Shown: positions 37,652-47,107 of the stretch, piece by piece
How the letters are laid out: each line of letters opens with the position of its first letter
Position numbering within the stretch: position 1 is the first letter of the stretch
Source: Helicobacter muridarum
GTDB taxonomy: Bacteria; Campylobacterota; Campylobacteria; Campylobacterales; Helicobacteraceae
Direction: 5' to 3'
Length of the DNA: 64,000 nucleotides
Assembly: GCF_000765805.2 (NCBI RefSeq)
Contig: NZ_JRPD02000005.1
Location: 1-64,000 of the forward strand
The notes under the pieces: model-generated
Databases searched by the model: none
Seen by the model: only the letters and a program-made list of their open reading frames with translations
What the model was told of the DNA's origin: nothing
Position numbers and translations under genes: made by a program

Positions 37652-37930
37652 ATGTTTATCGATGAGTCTTTGCTAAGCAAGCTGGAAAAACTTGCGATGA
37701 TAAAAATACCTGATAATAATAAAGAGTCTTTTCGAAAAGAGCTTAATCAGATAATAGAAAAGATGAATATATTACAAGATATTGAAACAGATTCTGATTT
37801 ATCTATACAATCTCATGGAACATTATTGCGAGATGATGTTCCCATCAATAGCAATATAGCAAAGCTAATTTTGAATCAAGCACCAGATTCCCAAGATGGT
37901 TACTTTATAGTGCCAAAGATTATAGAGTAA
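37652..37930 (+). CDS. gatC: Asp/Glu-tRNA amidotransferase subunit C
   Basis: GatC stabilises the GatCAB complex that converts Asp-tRNA(Asn) and Glu-tRNA(Gln) to the amide forms, essential where AsnRS or GlnRS is missing. The protein (92 residues) has the family layout LLSKLEKLAMIKI, a central NQIIEKMNIL helix, LRDDVP, and ends DGYFIVPKIIE, matching the YFVVPKII end of H. pylori GatC. AAGGAG precedes the ATG. gatA and gatB are not adjacent. Confidence 0.92.
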   Translation: MFIDESLLSKLEKLAMIKIPDNNKESFRKELNQIIEKMNILQDIETDSDLSIQSHGTLLRDDVPINSNIAKLILNQAPDSQDGYFIVPKIIE

Positions 37931-38571
37931 TATTTATTAATAAATATTACTTATATCTAAGTACTTTAGATTGATAACAACTTAGTCTTTGTATTATTGG
38001 TTTCATTACATAATAAAAACTATATGTTAGTAAAACTAGTATGGATTTATAGTTTGATTGTAATCTTTAATATAGATTAGCTTGCTGTTTTATAAATTGA
38101 ATATATCATGGAATTAGTAAAGAATCAAGAATCCGTTATAGTTTAAGTTCAAATCGCTATTTATACATAATTAATACCAAACTGTTAGCTCATCATGTTG
38201 CTAATATTAAAACTTTATAGATATTTATACATGTTTATACAGTTATAAACAAAGTTTTAATTACTAGAATAGATACATTAGGTCGAATCTTATTTACTAT
38301 TGCAATTATTCCAAAGTAGCTATGCATATATTAAATTTAGCGTAATTATTTTACTTTATAGCCTCCTAATGAGACGCCATACTACATAAATGCCATATGC
38401 TAATCAGATTTAATAATATACTAAACACATATTACTTTAATATTGATAAAATTTATTAATATATCAACATTAAAGTAATATTATAGAGTCATCTAAAAAT
38501 ATTAAACTATTGTATTTATATTGGTGTCACAGCTCAAATATCATCTACTTGTAGCACTTACATTGCTTAGC
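37931..38571. other. Gene-free region between convergent gatC and thyX
   Basis: About 640 bases of AT-rich DNA with no supported ORF. Its main feature is the 20-bp inverted repeat at 38429-38481 listed separately. Confidence 0.5.
38429..38481. repeat. Long AT-rich inverted repeat (20 bp arms)
   Basis: Left arm 38429-38448 (starts ATATTACTTTAAT) is the reverse complement of right arm 38462-38481 with one mismatch, separated by 13 bases. The stem is almost all A/T, so it is unlike a normal GC-rich terminator. It lies about 90 bases downstream of thyX. Confidence 0.7.
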
Positions 38572-39198
38572 TCAAGTTATTTCCATGCTATCATAAAATA
38601 AGTACTTATGAGAATCTGGTAAGCTCTCATAAATAGACCATGATAATATTCTTATCTCCCATAACGCCCTTTTGCTACTTCTTAAAGCTAAAAAGTTTTG
38701 CAAGCTTCTAGCATTAATTGTTAGGCTTAACTCGGTTTTGTAAGACTCTGGTATCATGTATTTAACTATATCAATAACTATGCCTTTTTTTAGCAATTCC
38801 TGCATCTTTTGTAATGCATTAAGGTTAGCAAGATTTACATCATCATTAGGCACTAAAACTACAAAATCGCCCAAGTTATCAATATCTAACGTCCTCTTTT
38901 TCAACTCTTTTAATGTATATCTTGTAGATTTTACGCTAAGACTAGCTATTCTATGCCTTGCTAACTCTTGCAAACAAGCCCTAGATATACCTTTAATATG
39001 AAAATGATATACAATGTGTTCTAAAGTGCTTGCATGCTTTAATTTATTACCTACCCTATATATTAGTTCTTTGTCTGCCTCTTTGCTGCTTTTGTCATGT
39101 GAATTCCAACACGTGCGTATTGCATATGAGCATAATTCTAAAGGAGTGTAATGTTTTAGTTCTACGTTATGTTGTTTTGTATATGTAGATATTTGCAT
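38572..39198 (-). CDS. thyX: Flavin-dependent thymidylate synthase
   Basis: ThyX makes dTMP from dUMP with FAD and methylenetetrahydrofolate. The ThyX motif RHR-x7-S is seen as RHRIASLSVKSTR (about 81-93). Helicobacter uses ThyX instead of ThyA. Length 208 is typical. The C-terminal ARSLQNFLALRSSKRALWEIR holds the remaining dUMP-binding residues. Confidence 0.95.
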   Translation of the reverse strand: MQISTYTKQHNVELKHYTPLELCSYAIRTCWNSHDKSSKEADKELIYRVGNKLKHASTLEHIVYHFHIKGISRACLQELARHRIASLSVKSTRYTLKELKKRTLDIDNLGDFVVLVPNDDVNLANLNALQKMQELLKKGIVIDIVKYMIPESYKTELSLTINARSLQNFLALRSSKRALWEIRILSWSIYESLPDSHKYLFYDSMEIT

Positions 39199-39255
39199 AT
39201 TTTATTCTCATTAAATCATCTAATCTTTAAGTTACATTTATATAGACAGCAAAGC

Positions 39256-41346
39256 CTATTCGGCTACAACATGTCCCGCTATTTGGTTCTGACTGAGAAA
39301 TTCCTTTGCTTCAGAACTATTTTTAAAACCTCTAAGTGCAACTCGAAATAATCCTTTATCAGTCATAATAACATCAATATTATATGGAATATCTCCAAAT
39401 TTTGCACCCATTTGCTCCTTAAATCGCTTTGCTCTATCTTCTTGACTAAATACATTTAGAGATATCATATGACTACCTTTTTTTGCTTTAAAAATATGAT
39501 TTGAAACTTTTTCATCATTATTTTGTTTAACTTGAATTTGGCTAGATTTTTCTTTTTGATTAGTCTTGTTAGTTTTAGATTCATGATTATTTTGAATATC
39601 TGGAAATTCTGGAATCTCTCTTATACTATTTGTATCTTGTTGCGTAGCTTGTGTAAGTTTTTGATTTGCAATAACATCATCTTGAGTATTTTGCTTTTCT
39701 TGATTTGAAACCATATTGTTGGAATTTGATTTATTTATAGCTTCTACATCTGAATCTATTTGTGCTAATTTTTCCTGGTTTTCCTTCTGGTCTTGCACTT
39801 GGTTTTGTTGAGCTTGGAGTTGATTGGTAGAATCTTTTAATTTCTGAATGGTATCGTTAATATCAGACATGACTGGATTAAAGGAATCTTGATCTTTAAC
39901 ATCTTGTGATTTTTCTTCATTATTTATATTAAGACTATTATCCGCTATAGATTTATTATCAATAGAATCATTTTTGTTTATATCTATTTTTTCGTTCTGT
40001 ATTTTTGCATTTGAATCATTTGAACTGATATTTTTCTCATTTACATTCTCACCTTTAACAAAATCATTTTTACTCGTAGATTGATTATCTGGAGCTATAT
40101 TTGTGCTTTTAACTATGAGTGAATTTTGATTTGGCAAAACCACAGACATAACATGATCATCTAATGTATCCTCTATTACGTTAATTTCATCTATAGACTC
40201 TTCTATTGCTAACCCATCTATTGGGGATACACCGGGCTTTTTTTGTGGTACTTGATTAATATACTCTTGTGTGTTCTGTGGTGAGTTTAGCATAGTGGTC
40301 TTTTTGCTATCACTATCTTGTGCTATCCCAATTTGTGCTTGCTTACTCGCTCTATCGTCATAATTATTATTTGTCGATTTGGGAATTTCTACTTCCTCAT
40401 TACTGTCTCTTAATTCATTATTGGCATAAAGCTCCCTATCAATAGGTTCTTCTTGTTTTTCATTTATAATTAGCTGTTCATCTTGATTTTTATTAATAAT
40501 ATCCCCATTTGTGTTTGTAGCACTAGTTTTAGAATCTTTTGTCTTGGTTTTACTAGCTGGAGCAGCATCTTGCTTTATGTTTGCTTTTGGGTTATTATTT
40601 TTCAAATCTCCACCAAATCCAATAACCTCAATTCTAACATTGGCAATCCCCTTACCAACCATTTGAATATCTCTAGCGGCAACATTTGATAAATCTATGA
40701 TGCGCCCTTCCACAAATGGACCTCTATCGTTAATTCTCACAACTGTGCTTTTCCCATTATCTTTGTTAAATACACTTACAATTGTATTCATGGGGAGAGT
40801 TTTATGTGCTGCGGTGTGAGCATGCATGTTATATGTTTCACCATTTGATGTTGATCTGGCATGGAAATCTGGACCATACCAGCTAGCAATGCCATCAAAA
40901 GTATCTCCTACCTTTACAGGATGTGGTCTATATGTTTTTCCACGTATTGTATATGGCTTCATGGTAGCTCTTTGTATAGCCTCACTATCTCGCATGCCAC
41001 CTAAGAGAGACTTTGTAGGCTTGAAGTGTCCACTACCAGAAACAGGTGGAGTAAAAGACGTCTTACCCTCTTCTTTATATGAATTTTTGTTAGTAGAATT
41101 GGAATTATTGACCGTGGAAGATTTTTTATTATTAGACTGTTTATTCTTTGCGCTAGAGTTACTTCCTATGTTACTATCAGAATTAGAATTATTATTTCGT
41201 GTATTTGAAGAATATTTAACATCATTATTATAAGAACTTAAAGATTCATACCCATTGAAACTACCGGCACCACCAACATATCTACTATCAGAAGCGCAAC
41301 CAATCAACACAATACAAACCAATCCAACATTAAACATATGTCGCAA
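39256..41346 (-). CDS. rlpA: RlpA-like septal-ring lytic transglycosylase lipoprotein with giant linker
   Basis: Lipobox LIGC (Cys 17) at the N-terminus; a double-psi beta-barrel RlpA domain at about 140-250 (GIASWYGPDFHARSTSNGE, then VRINDRGPFVEGRIIDLS); and a C-terminal SPOR domain (about 625-696) that targets denuded glycan at the division site. Between them is a roughly 370-residue low-complexity segment rich in Asn, Ser, Asp, Lys and Gln. The H. pylori homologue is about half this length. The start is TTG 41346 with AGGAG at ideal spacing; ATG 41337 is the alternative. mltD is immediately upstream. Confidence 0.93.
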   Translation of the reverse strand: MRHMFNVGLVCIVLIGCASDSRYVGGAGSFNGYESLSSYNNDVKYSSNTRNNNSNSDSNIGSNSSAKNKQSNNKKSSTVNNSNSTNKNSYKEEGKTSFTPPVSGSGHFKPTKSLLGGMRDSEAIQRATMKPYTIRGKTYRPHPVKVGDTFDGIASWYGPDFHARSTSNGETYNMHAHTAAHKTLPMNTIVSVFNKDNGKSTVVRINDRGPFVEGRIIDLSNVAARDIQMVGKGIANVRIEVIGFGGDLKNNNPKANIKQDAAPASKTKTKDSKTSATNTNGDIINKNQDEQLIINEKQEEPIDRELYANNELRDSNEEVEIPKSTNNNYDDRASKQAQIGIAQDSDSKKTTMLNSPQNTQEYINQVPQKKPGVSPIDGLAIEESIDEINVIEDTLDDHVMSVVLPNQNSLIVKSTNIAPDNQSTSKNDFVKGENVNEKNISSNDSNAKIQNEKIDINKNDSIDNKSIADNSLNINNEEKSQDVKDQDSFNPVMSDINDTIQKLKDSTNQLQAQQNQVQDQKENQEKLAQIDSDVEAINKSNSNNMVSNQEKQNTQDDVIANQKLTQATQQDTNSIREIPEFPDIQNNHESKTNKTNQKEKSSQIQVKQNNDEKVSNHIFKAKKGSHMISLNVFSQEDRAKRFKEQMGAKFGDIPYNIDVIMTDKGLFRVALRGFKNSSEAKEFLSQNQIAGHVVAE

Positions 41347-41377
41347 TATATCTCCTCTTAAGTTAATCTATTAAGTA

Positions 41378-42610
41378 TTAACTACTTGTTTTTTTATTTA
41401 CATTTTTTGTATTTACAGCTTTTACTGACTTTGCATTACTCTTTACCGATCCTAGTGATTTAGGATTTATTGGTAAAAGCAACTTTTGATTTATAGATAG
41501 CATATCAGACTTTAGAGTATTTATTTCTTTTATCTTTGACACACTTAAGCCATTATTACGAGCTATAGTAAAAAGCGTATCGCCTTTTTTTACCTTATAA
41601 GAAAAGAAATGTGAACTAACATCTATTGAATTCCTGAAATTCTGCCTAAAATAGCTAAGCTTTTCATATGGAATATATACTTGATACTCATCACGTCCAA
41701 ATGGAACAAAATTATATTGAAAATGGCGATTATAGTTCTTAAATGATTCTAAACTCATATTTGCACCTTTAGCTATATTGGCTAAAGAGTTACCTCCTTT
41801 TACATTTACAACAACAAGAGAATCAGCTGCTCCTCTATTTAACATATATTCCTTATCATTTGTTTTTAGATAATGAGCATTTGAGAAAGCTAACGACATT
41901 GACATAATCTTGCGCAAATAGTTGCGAGTTTCAAGCGGCAAATATTGCCCATTTTCATCTAACAATGTCTCTATACTATCATCTCCTGCTTGTGCTATAG
42001 CTCTATTGAGCCTGCCTAAACCACAATTATAAGCCATTGCAGCAAGATACCATTTACCTGTAGCTCTATGTAGATATTGCAAATATTTAATAGCTGCTTC
42101 TGTGCTTTTTATTGGATCTTGTCTCTCGTCTATATATTCATCAATTTGAAGACCCAATTCCCTTGCTGTAGCTGGCATTAATTGCCATATTCCAGCGGCT
42201 TTTTTAGAACTTAATGCCCTTGATTGAAACTCAGATTCTGCCATAGCTAGAAAAAGGAATTCTTGAGGCACATTAGAATCAAAAAGCATTTTTCGCAATA
42301 TTGGAATAAACTCATAGCCCTTATCAAATTGCTGTGTTAAATACTTCCATCTATTTGTATCAACAGCAATTAACCTATCTTCTTTCTCAAGAGCTATCAT
42401 ATATTCAGTTGGGATTCCTAGTGCATTAATCGTCCGCTCATTGGAACGATTAAATAAATGTGTCTGAAAGTTTGCATTCATGCTATATTCATATGAATCA
42501 AACCCTATTTCCTCATTATTTGCATAAACGTAATTCAAAATTGCATAGCAACATAGCAAAAGCTTACTAGTATTTCTAAAAAATAGCTTTGTTTTATCTG
42601 TCATTGACAC
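41378..42610 (-). CDS. mltD: MltD-like membrane-bound lytic transglycosylase with LysM domains
   Basis: Signal/anchor segment (about 14-30), SLT domain with catalytic E125 in AMAESEFQSRA, GIWQLMPATARELGL, and AMAYNCGLGRLNRA, followed by one degenerate LysM-like region (about 262-312) and a clear LysM (YKVKKGDTLFTIARNNGLSV, about 334-380). It cleaves peptidoglycan to give anhydro-muropeptides. Same order as HP1572-HP1571 in H. pylori. The frame opens at GTG, with ATG two codons later; AAGGA is compatible with both. rlpA follows 31 bases on. Confidence 0.93.
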   Translation of the reverse strand: MSMTDKTKLFFRNTSKLLLCCYAILNYVYANNEEIGFDSYEYSMNANFQTHLFNRSNERTINALGIPTEYMIALEKEDRLIAVDTNRWKYLTQQFDKGYEFIPILRKMLFDSNVPQEFLFLAMAESEFQSRALSSKKAAGIWQLMPATARELGLQIDEYIDERQDPIKSTEAAIKYLQYLHRATGKWYLAAMAYNCGLGRLNRAIAQAGDDSIETLLDENGQYLPLETRNYLRKIMSMSLAFSNAHYLKTNDKEYMLNRGAADSLVVVNVKGGNSLANIAKGANMSLESFKNYNRHFQYNFVPFGRDEYQVYIPYEKLSYFRQNFRNSIDVSSHFFSYKVKKGDTLFTIARNNGLSVSKIKEINTLKSDMLSINQKLLLPINPKSLGSVKSNAKSVKAVNTKNVNKKTSS

Positions 42611-42814
42611 AAAATTTCCTTAGTAATATCAAGTTCTTGAGCTTTGATTTACAATGCTCTTAAGACGAATCTATTATGCAAAAATGATTCCATTTAAACA
42701 AAAACTTTTAGATTCTACAATATCTATACGAATCACATGTAAATATTTCCAATAATTAAAACTGAAAATGTTATCATTACAAATATCAAAGAAGCTTCAA
42801 AGGTATAATCAACT

Positions 42815-43294
42815 ATGGATACACAAAAACCAATAAAAAATTACAGACCAAATGTAGCGGCTGTATTGCTATCTGCAAACTATCCTAATATATGTGAATT
42901 CTTCATTGCAGAGAGATTTGACTTAAAAAATGTATGGCAATTTCCTCAAGGTGGAATTGACTCTGGGGAGAGTCCAAAGCAAACTTTATATAGAGAGCTA
43001 GAAGAAGAAATAGGCACAAGTGAAGTAGAAATAATAGCTGAGTATCCTGATTGGCTAAAATACGACTTTCCTCCAACAATAGCAAAGAAAATGCGGCCTT
43101 TTGATGGGCAAATACAAAGATACTTCCTAGTAAAGCTAAAAAGTGATTCTGTGATCAACATACAAACCAAAAATCCAGAATTTGCGCGTTATGAATTTGT
43201 GGATTTTGATACTCTTATGAAAAGAACTACACATTTTAAAAAGCATGCCTATATAAAAGCATTGCAATATTTTAAGAAAGAAGGATATATTTAA
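42815..43294 (+). CDS. rppH: RNA pyrophosphohydrolase (Nudix)
   Basis: The Nudix box G-x5-E-x7-REUxEExGU is at 46-68 (GGIDSGESPKQTLYRELEEEIG). Flanking sequences YRPNVAAVLLS and KKWLKYDFP-like WLKYDFP match RppH/NudH (HP1228), which hydrolyses dinucleoside polyphosphates and removes pyrophosphate from 5' mRNA ends. 159 residues. It overlaps lysC by one base and starts the rppH-lysC-hobA-holB-folP run. Confidence 0.94.
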   Translation: MDTQKPIKNYRPNVAAVLLSANYPNICEFFIAERFDLKNVWQFPQGGIDSGESPKQTLYRELEEEIGTSEVEIIAEYPDWLKYDFPPTIAKKMRPFDGQIQRYFLVKLKSDSVINIQTKNPEFARYEFVDFDTLMKRTTHFKKHAYIKALQYFKKEGYI

Positions 43295-44550
43295 TGCTAA
43301 TTGTTCAAAAATATGGCGGCACTAGCATGGGCAGTAGCGAAAGGATTCAAAATGTAGCAAATAGAGTGTCTCTATCATTATACGCTTCTTATAAGTCTCA
43401 TAAGCAATATGTAAAAGATAAAGACAACGTAAATAGAAATAACAAATTAGTTGTTGTCGTTTCGGCTATGAGTGGTGTAACAGACGGTATTTTAGAACAT
43501 GCAGGATTCTTTACTTCAACACCAAATGAACGAGATTTGGATATGGCTTTAAGCAGTGGTGAGCAAATGAGTGCTGCTTTACTTAGTATAGCCTTAAATG
43601 CTAAAGGGCTAAAATCCATAGCTCTAAATGGAAGACAAGCAGGAATCTTTACTGATTCAAACCACACTAAGGCTAGAATTCAATACATTGATACAACCAA
43701 CATTTACAAATTACTAGATGATGGATATATAGTTGTTGTAACTGGATTTCAAGGATTAAGTAATAGCGGTGAAATTACCACTCTTGGGAGAGGCGGTAGC
43801 GACTTGTCTGCTGTAGCCTTAGCTGGCGCACTAAAGGCTAATGTATGTGAAATTTATAGTGATGTTGATGGCGTATACACAACTGATCCGCGTATAGAAT
43901 CTAAGGCTAAGAAGATAGATAGAATAAGCTACGATGAGATGCTAGAGTTAGCTAGCATGGGAGCAAAAGTTTTGCTTACTCGCTCTGTAGAGCTTGCCAA
44001 GAAATTAAATGTGCCAATTTATGCAAGAAGTAGCTTTAGCGATGATTCTGGAACGTTAATCACCACAGAGGAGAATATTATGGAAAAGCCTATTGTAAGC
44101 GGTATAGCATTAGATAAAAACCAAGCAAGAGTGAGTTTGATAAGCATTCAGGATAGACCCGGTATTGCTGCAGAACTATTTGGCAAACTCTCAAAAGCAA
44201 ATATAAATGTAGATATGATAGTCCAAACCATTGGTAGAGATTCTAAAACCAATCTTGACTTTACAGTGCCTAAAAATGAACTAGAAAAGGCAAAAAATAC
44301 ACTGAATGAATTTGATTCTTATGCAGATTTGATTGACTATGATAATGAGGTAGCTATTGTGTCTATTGTAGGAGTGGGAATGAAAAGCCACAGTGGTGTA
44401 GCAGCTAAAGCATTTCAAGTCCTTGCAAAAGATAATATCAACATTCGCATGATAAGCACAAGCGAAATTAAAATATCTATGCTAATTGACTTAAAATATG
44501 CTGAACTAAGCGTTAGAGTGCTGCATGCTGCTTATAAGCTTGATCAATAA
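43294..44550 (+). CDS. lysC: Aspartate kinase
   Basis: First step of the aspartate family. KYGGTSMG (5-12) is the kinase signature; VVVVSAMSGVTDG, GFQGLS, TTLGRGGSDLSAVALA follow, and two ACT domains (about 275-418) bring feedback control (DRPGIAAELFGKLSKANINVDMI). A 15-residue extra stretch near 30-45 separates the first strands. Works with hom and dapD in this window. Confidence 0.97.
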   Translation: MLIVQKYGGTSMGSSERIQNVANRVSLSLYASYKSHKQYVKDKDNVNRNNKLVVVVSAMSGVTDGILEHAGFFTSTPNERDLDMALSSGEQMSAALLSIALNAKGLKSIALNGRQAGIFTDSNHTKARIQYIDTTNIYKLLDDGYIVVVTGFQGLSNSGEITTLGRGGSDLSAVALAGALKANVCEIYSDVDGVYTTDPRIESKAKKIDRISYDEMLELASMGAKVLLTRSVELAKKLNVPIYARSSFSDDSGTLITTEENIMEKPIVSGIALDKNQARVSLISIQDRPGIAAELFGKLSKANINVDMIVQTIGRDSKTNLDFTVPKNELEKAKNTLNEFDSYADLIDYDNEVAIVSIVGVGMKSHSGVAAKAFQVLAKDNINIRMISTSEIKISMLIDLKYAELSVRVLHAAYKLDQ

Positions 44551-44559
44551 GGGGTCAAT

Positions 44560-45111
44560 GTGGGACATATCAATGAGTGGATGTTACAGACTTTACGAGA
44601 CAATGCTACAACTCTTAACTGCCCATTACAATGGCTAGAGTTTCAAAGGCTGCATTGGACTCCTCTAGTTATGCAAGCTGTCTCATTTATTGTCAATGGT
44701 GGAACATTTTTATTATGTGTAGATCATGAACGCGAATGGCTACAATACTATATCATGAATACCATAAATAATATTGACATTCAAAGACCATTTGTCCCTA
44801 TATATGCGCTTGATTCTTCACTAATTAAGCTTTTGCATACCAATGACAATCAAGCAGTCCGAGATATGCTAGATATGTCATATCCACGTTATGCTTTTTG
44901 GTATATAGGCAAATGCGATAATGCAATAGCGCAATTTGCATTAGATATAAGAGATTCATTTCTGTGGATATTTGATGAGCCATTAGAGCATTCTTTTGTT
45001 CTAGATTCTAAAGATAAACATTTGGATTTTAAGCTTTTGCAAGCTTTCCGAATATTTGAGAGTGCTCTTTTTGCTGGTATATGTGGTGAATTTGAGATTA
45101 ACATTGAGTAA
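44560..45111 (+). CDS. hobA: DnaA-binding initiation factor HobA
   Basis: The 183-residue protein (GTG start) matches HP1230: WMLQTLRDN near the start, LQWLEFQRLHWTPLV, FLLCVDHEREWLQYYIM, and RYAFWYIGKCD. HobA binds DnaA domains I-II and organises the orisome in epsilon bacteria; it is the DiaA analogue. Position after lysC and before holB is the same as in H. pylori. No better upstream start. Confidence 0.9.
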   Translation: MGHINEWMLQTLRDNATTLNCPLQWLEFQRLHWTPLVMQAVSFIVNGGTFLLCVDHEREWLQYYIMNTINNIDIQRPFVPIYALDSSLIKLLHTNDNQAVRDMLDMSYPRYAFWYIGKCDNAIAQFALDIRDSFLWIFDEPLEHSFVLDSKDKHLDFKLLQAFRIFESALFAGICGEFEINIE

Positions 45112-45168
45112 ACAAAGCAGCCAAACATTAAAGAAACTAGAATAGGAATATTAATTGGTAATTAGGTA

Positions 45169-45843
45169 ATGGATATGGATTCTTTAAGCTCAATTCAGAA
45201 AATAAACTTAAAAGCTAATTCTAAATCTAAAATATATCTAGCAAAATCTCATATAATTCTAACCCATGATTTCGAATATGAAAAAAATATTTTGAAAAAT
45301 GCAATACAACCCGATTTTCTAAGAATATTTGAGACTCAAGAACTAAAAATAGATATTGCTCATAGTGTTATCAAAGAAGCCTACATAACTAGTGCTCAAA
45401 CAAAAATATTGGCTATTTTTGCTTTTTCATACAACCATTTCGCGCAAAATGCTTTGTTAAAAATTTTAGAAGAGCCACCAATTCATACTATTTTTATATT
45501 ATATGCCAATGCAAGAAATAAGCTTCTACCTACTATATTTTCGCGTTTAGTTGCATTTGATAAGAGAGCAAAAATCCAAAAAGAGCCTTTTTCACTAAAT
45601 ATTGCAAAGCTAAATATTCCAACAATTTATGAATACATCAAGGATATTGAAAAAAATAACTATTCAAGTGAACGAGGTAGAGAAATTGTTGGATCTATTT
45701 TGCAGGCATTATCAATAGAATCTAAGCCATTAAATCAAAAACAGTTGCTACGTTTTGATAAAGCCATGGAATCCCTACATAATAAGCAAAGTGTGCATTT
45801 AGTATTACTTCCGCTCCTACTTTCATTGATACAAAATCCATAA
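45169..45843 (+). CDS. holB: DNA polymerase III delta' subunit (short)
   Basis: Identified by KTLAIFAFSYNHFAQNALLKILEEPP-like sequence (QNALLKILEEPPIHTIFIL is clear, about 90-108) and the position between hobA and folP. No Walker A, consistent with a clamp-loader subunit that lacks ATPase activity and with the short epsilon form (about 220 residues). The segment RIFETQELKIDIAHSVIKEA precedes it. Confidence 0.85.
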   Translation: MDMDSLSSIQKINLKANSKSKIYLAKSHIILTHDFEYEKNILKNAIQPDFLRIFETQELKIDIAHSVIKEAYITSAQTKILAIFAFSYNHFAQNALLKILEEPPIHTIFILYANARNKLLPTIFSRLVAFDKRAKIQKEPFSLNIAKLNIPTIYEYIKDIEKNNYSSERGREIVGSILQALSIESKPLNQKQLLRFDKAMESLHNKQSVHLVLLPLLLSLIQNP

Positions 45844-45852
45844 GAGCTTACT

Positions 45853-47007
45853 ATGCAAATTGAACGAGTAAAAAATTTAAACATAGAAATGCAATCATTG
45901 CAACCAGATTTGACTGGATATACAATTATGAAAGACAAATCACAGATTCTAGGCTTTAAAATATATGATTTGAGATACGAAGCAGTTCAGATTCTAAAGC
46001 AAAATGCTCTAAGTCTAAATGCAGAGTTAGTAACACCAAAAAATGCAATACTAGGCAAGGAAAAAAATTATAACTGTTTGCTATTAGGGACACCAAAGTC
46101 ATTAAAACTGCTTATATCGAAGCTATCTATGCAACCATTTGGATTAAAAACACTAGCAAAAAATCTTCATACTTTTTTGCACCAAAGACAAGAAAGCGAT
46201 ATGCAAGACTTTTTTGGCTATAAAATAATGAGTATTATTAACGTGAATTCAGATAGCTTTTATAAGGAATATAGTCTAGATAAAGCAATTATGAAAATAT
46301 ATGAACACATAGAATTGGGAGCAGATATTATTGATATTGGGGCAGTTAGTACAAGACCCAATGCAAAGATAATTCCAGCTAACATTGAGTTAGAAAGGCT
46401 TAAAGGCATCTTTAACGAAGTAAAAAATATTTCAAACCGAGTTCATCTTAGTATTGATACATATAATAGCGAAGTAGCACAAACTGCTCTAGATTCTGGC
46501 TTTAACATAATTAATGATGTAAGCGGGAAACCTGAAAATATGCTAGATGTGCTAAAGAATAATTCGCACGCAATTTATATACTCACTCATACTAGGGGCA
46601 CATCGCAAACTATGCAAAATCTCTGCCATTATGACAATCTAATAGCACAAATTGATGCCTTTTTCCAAGAAAAGTTATTATTGTTGCATAGTCATAATTG
46701 TCGTAAAATTATTATTGATGTAGGCATTGGTTTTGCAAAAGACCATTTACAAAGCACCGCCCTAATCTCCAAGCTTATGCATTTTAAACACTTTAGTAAA
46801 CCGCTATTAATTGGAGCTAGTCATAAAAGTTTTCTGCGTAAGATTCTCAATAGCGAGGATATATATCAATTAGAATCTACTCTTTTAGCGCATTTTTTTG
46901 CCCTACAAAATGGTGCAAATATATTACGGGTACATGACTTGGTTGCGCATAAAAATATGTTGAAAATATTTCAAGCATTTAAAACAAATGATATTGATAT
47001 GATATAG
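45853..47007 (+). CDS. folP: Dihydropteroate synthase with long N-terminal domain
   Basis: The catalytic barrel lies in the C-terminal two thirds: MSIINVNSDSFY (the MGI-N-TPDSF motif in altered form), ADIIDIGAVSTRP, NIINDVSG, LTHTRG, and IIIDVGIGFAKD, and GASHKSF. The first 115 residues are an extension seen also in H. pylori FolP (about 380 residues). Converts pABA and pterin diphosphate to dihydropteroate; sulfonamide target. Note INVNSDSFY where most bacteria have NVTPDSF. It closes the rppH operon. Confidence 0.94.
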   Translation: MQIERVKNLNIEMQSLQPDLTGYTIMKDKSQILGFKIYDLRYEAVQILKQNALSLNAELVTPKNAILGKEKNYNCLLLGTPKSLKLLISKLSMQPFGLKTLAKNLHTFLHQRQESDMQDFFGYKIMSIINVNSDSFYKEYSLDKAIMKIYEHIELGADIIDIGAVSTRPNAKIIPANIELERLKGIFNEVKNISNRVHLSIDTYNSEVAQTALDSGFNIINDVSGKPENMLDVLKNNSHAIYILTHTRGTSQTMQNLCHYDNLIAQIDAFFQEKLLLLHSHNCRKIIIDVGIGFAKDHLQSTALISKLMHFKHFSKPLLIGASHKSFLRKILNSEDIYQLESTLLAHFFALQNGANILRVHDLVAHKNMLKIFQAFKTNDIDMI

Positions 47008-47072
47008 GCTCTTTAAATATCAAAAATATTAACAAATTAAATAAAGCATTCAAACAATTTATATAAAAAATG

Positions 47073-47078
47073 TATAAT
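47073..47078 (+). promoter_or_regulatory. TATAAT -10 box for the catalase-like gene
   Basis: Perfect TATAAT 29 bases before the ATG at 47108, followed by an AAAGGAAA ribosome site. Confidence 0.5.
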
Positions 47079-47107
47079 GTAAGGCAATTTTAATTAAAGG
47101 AAAGATA

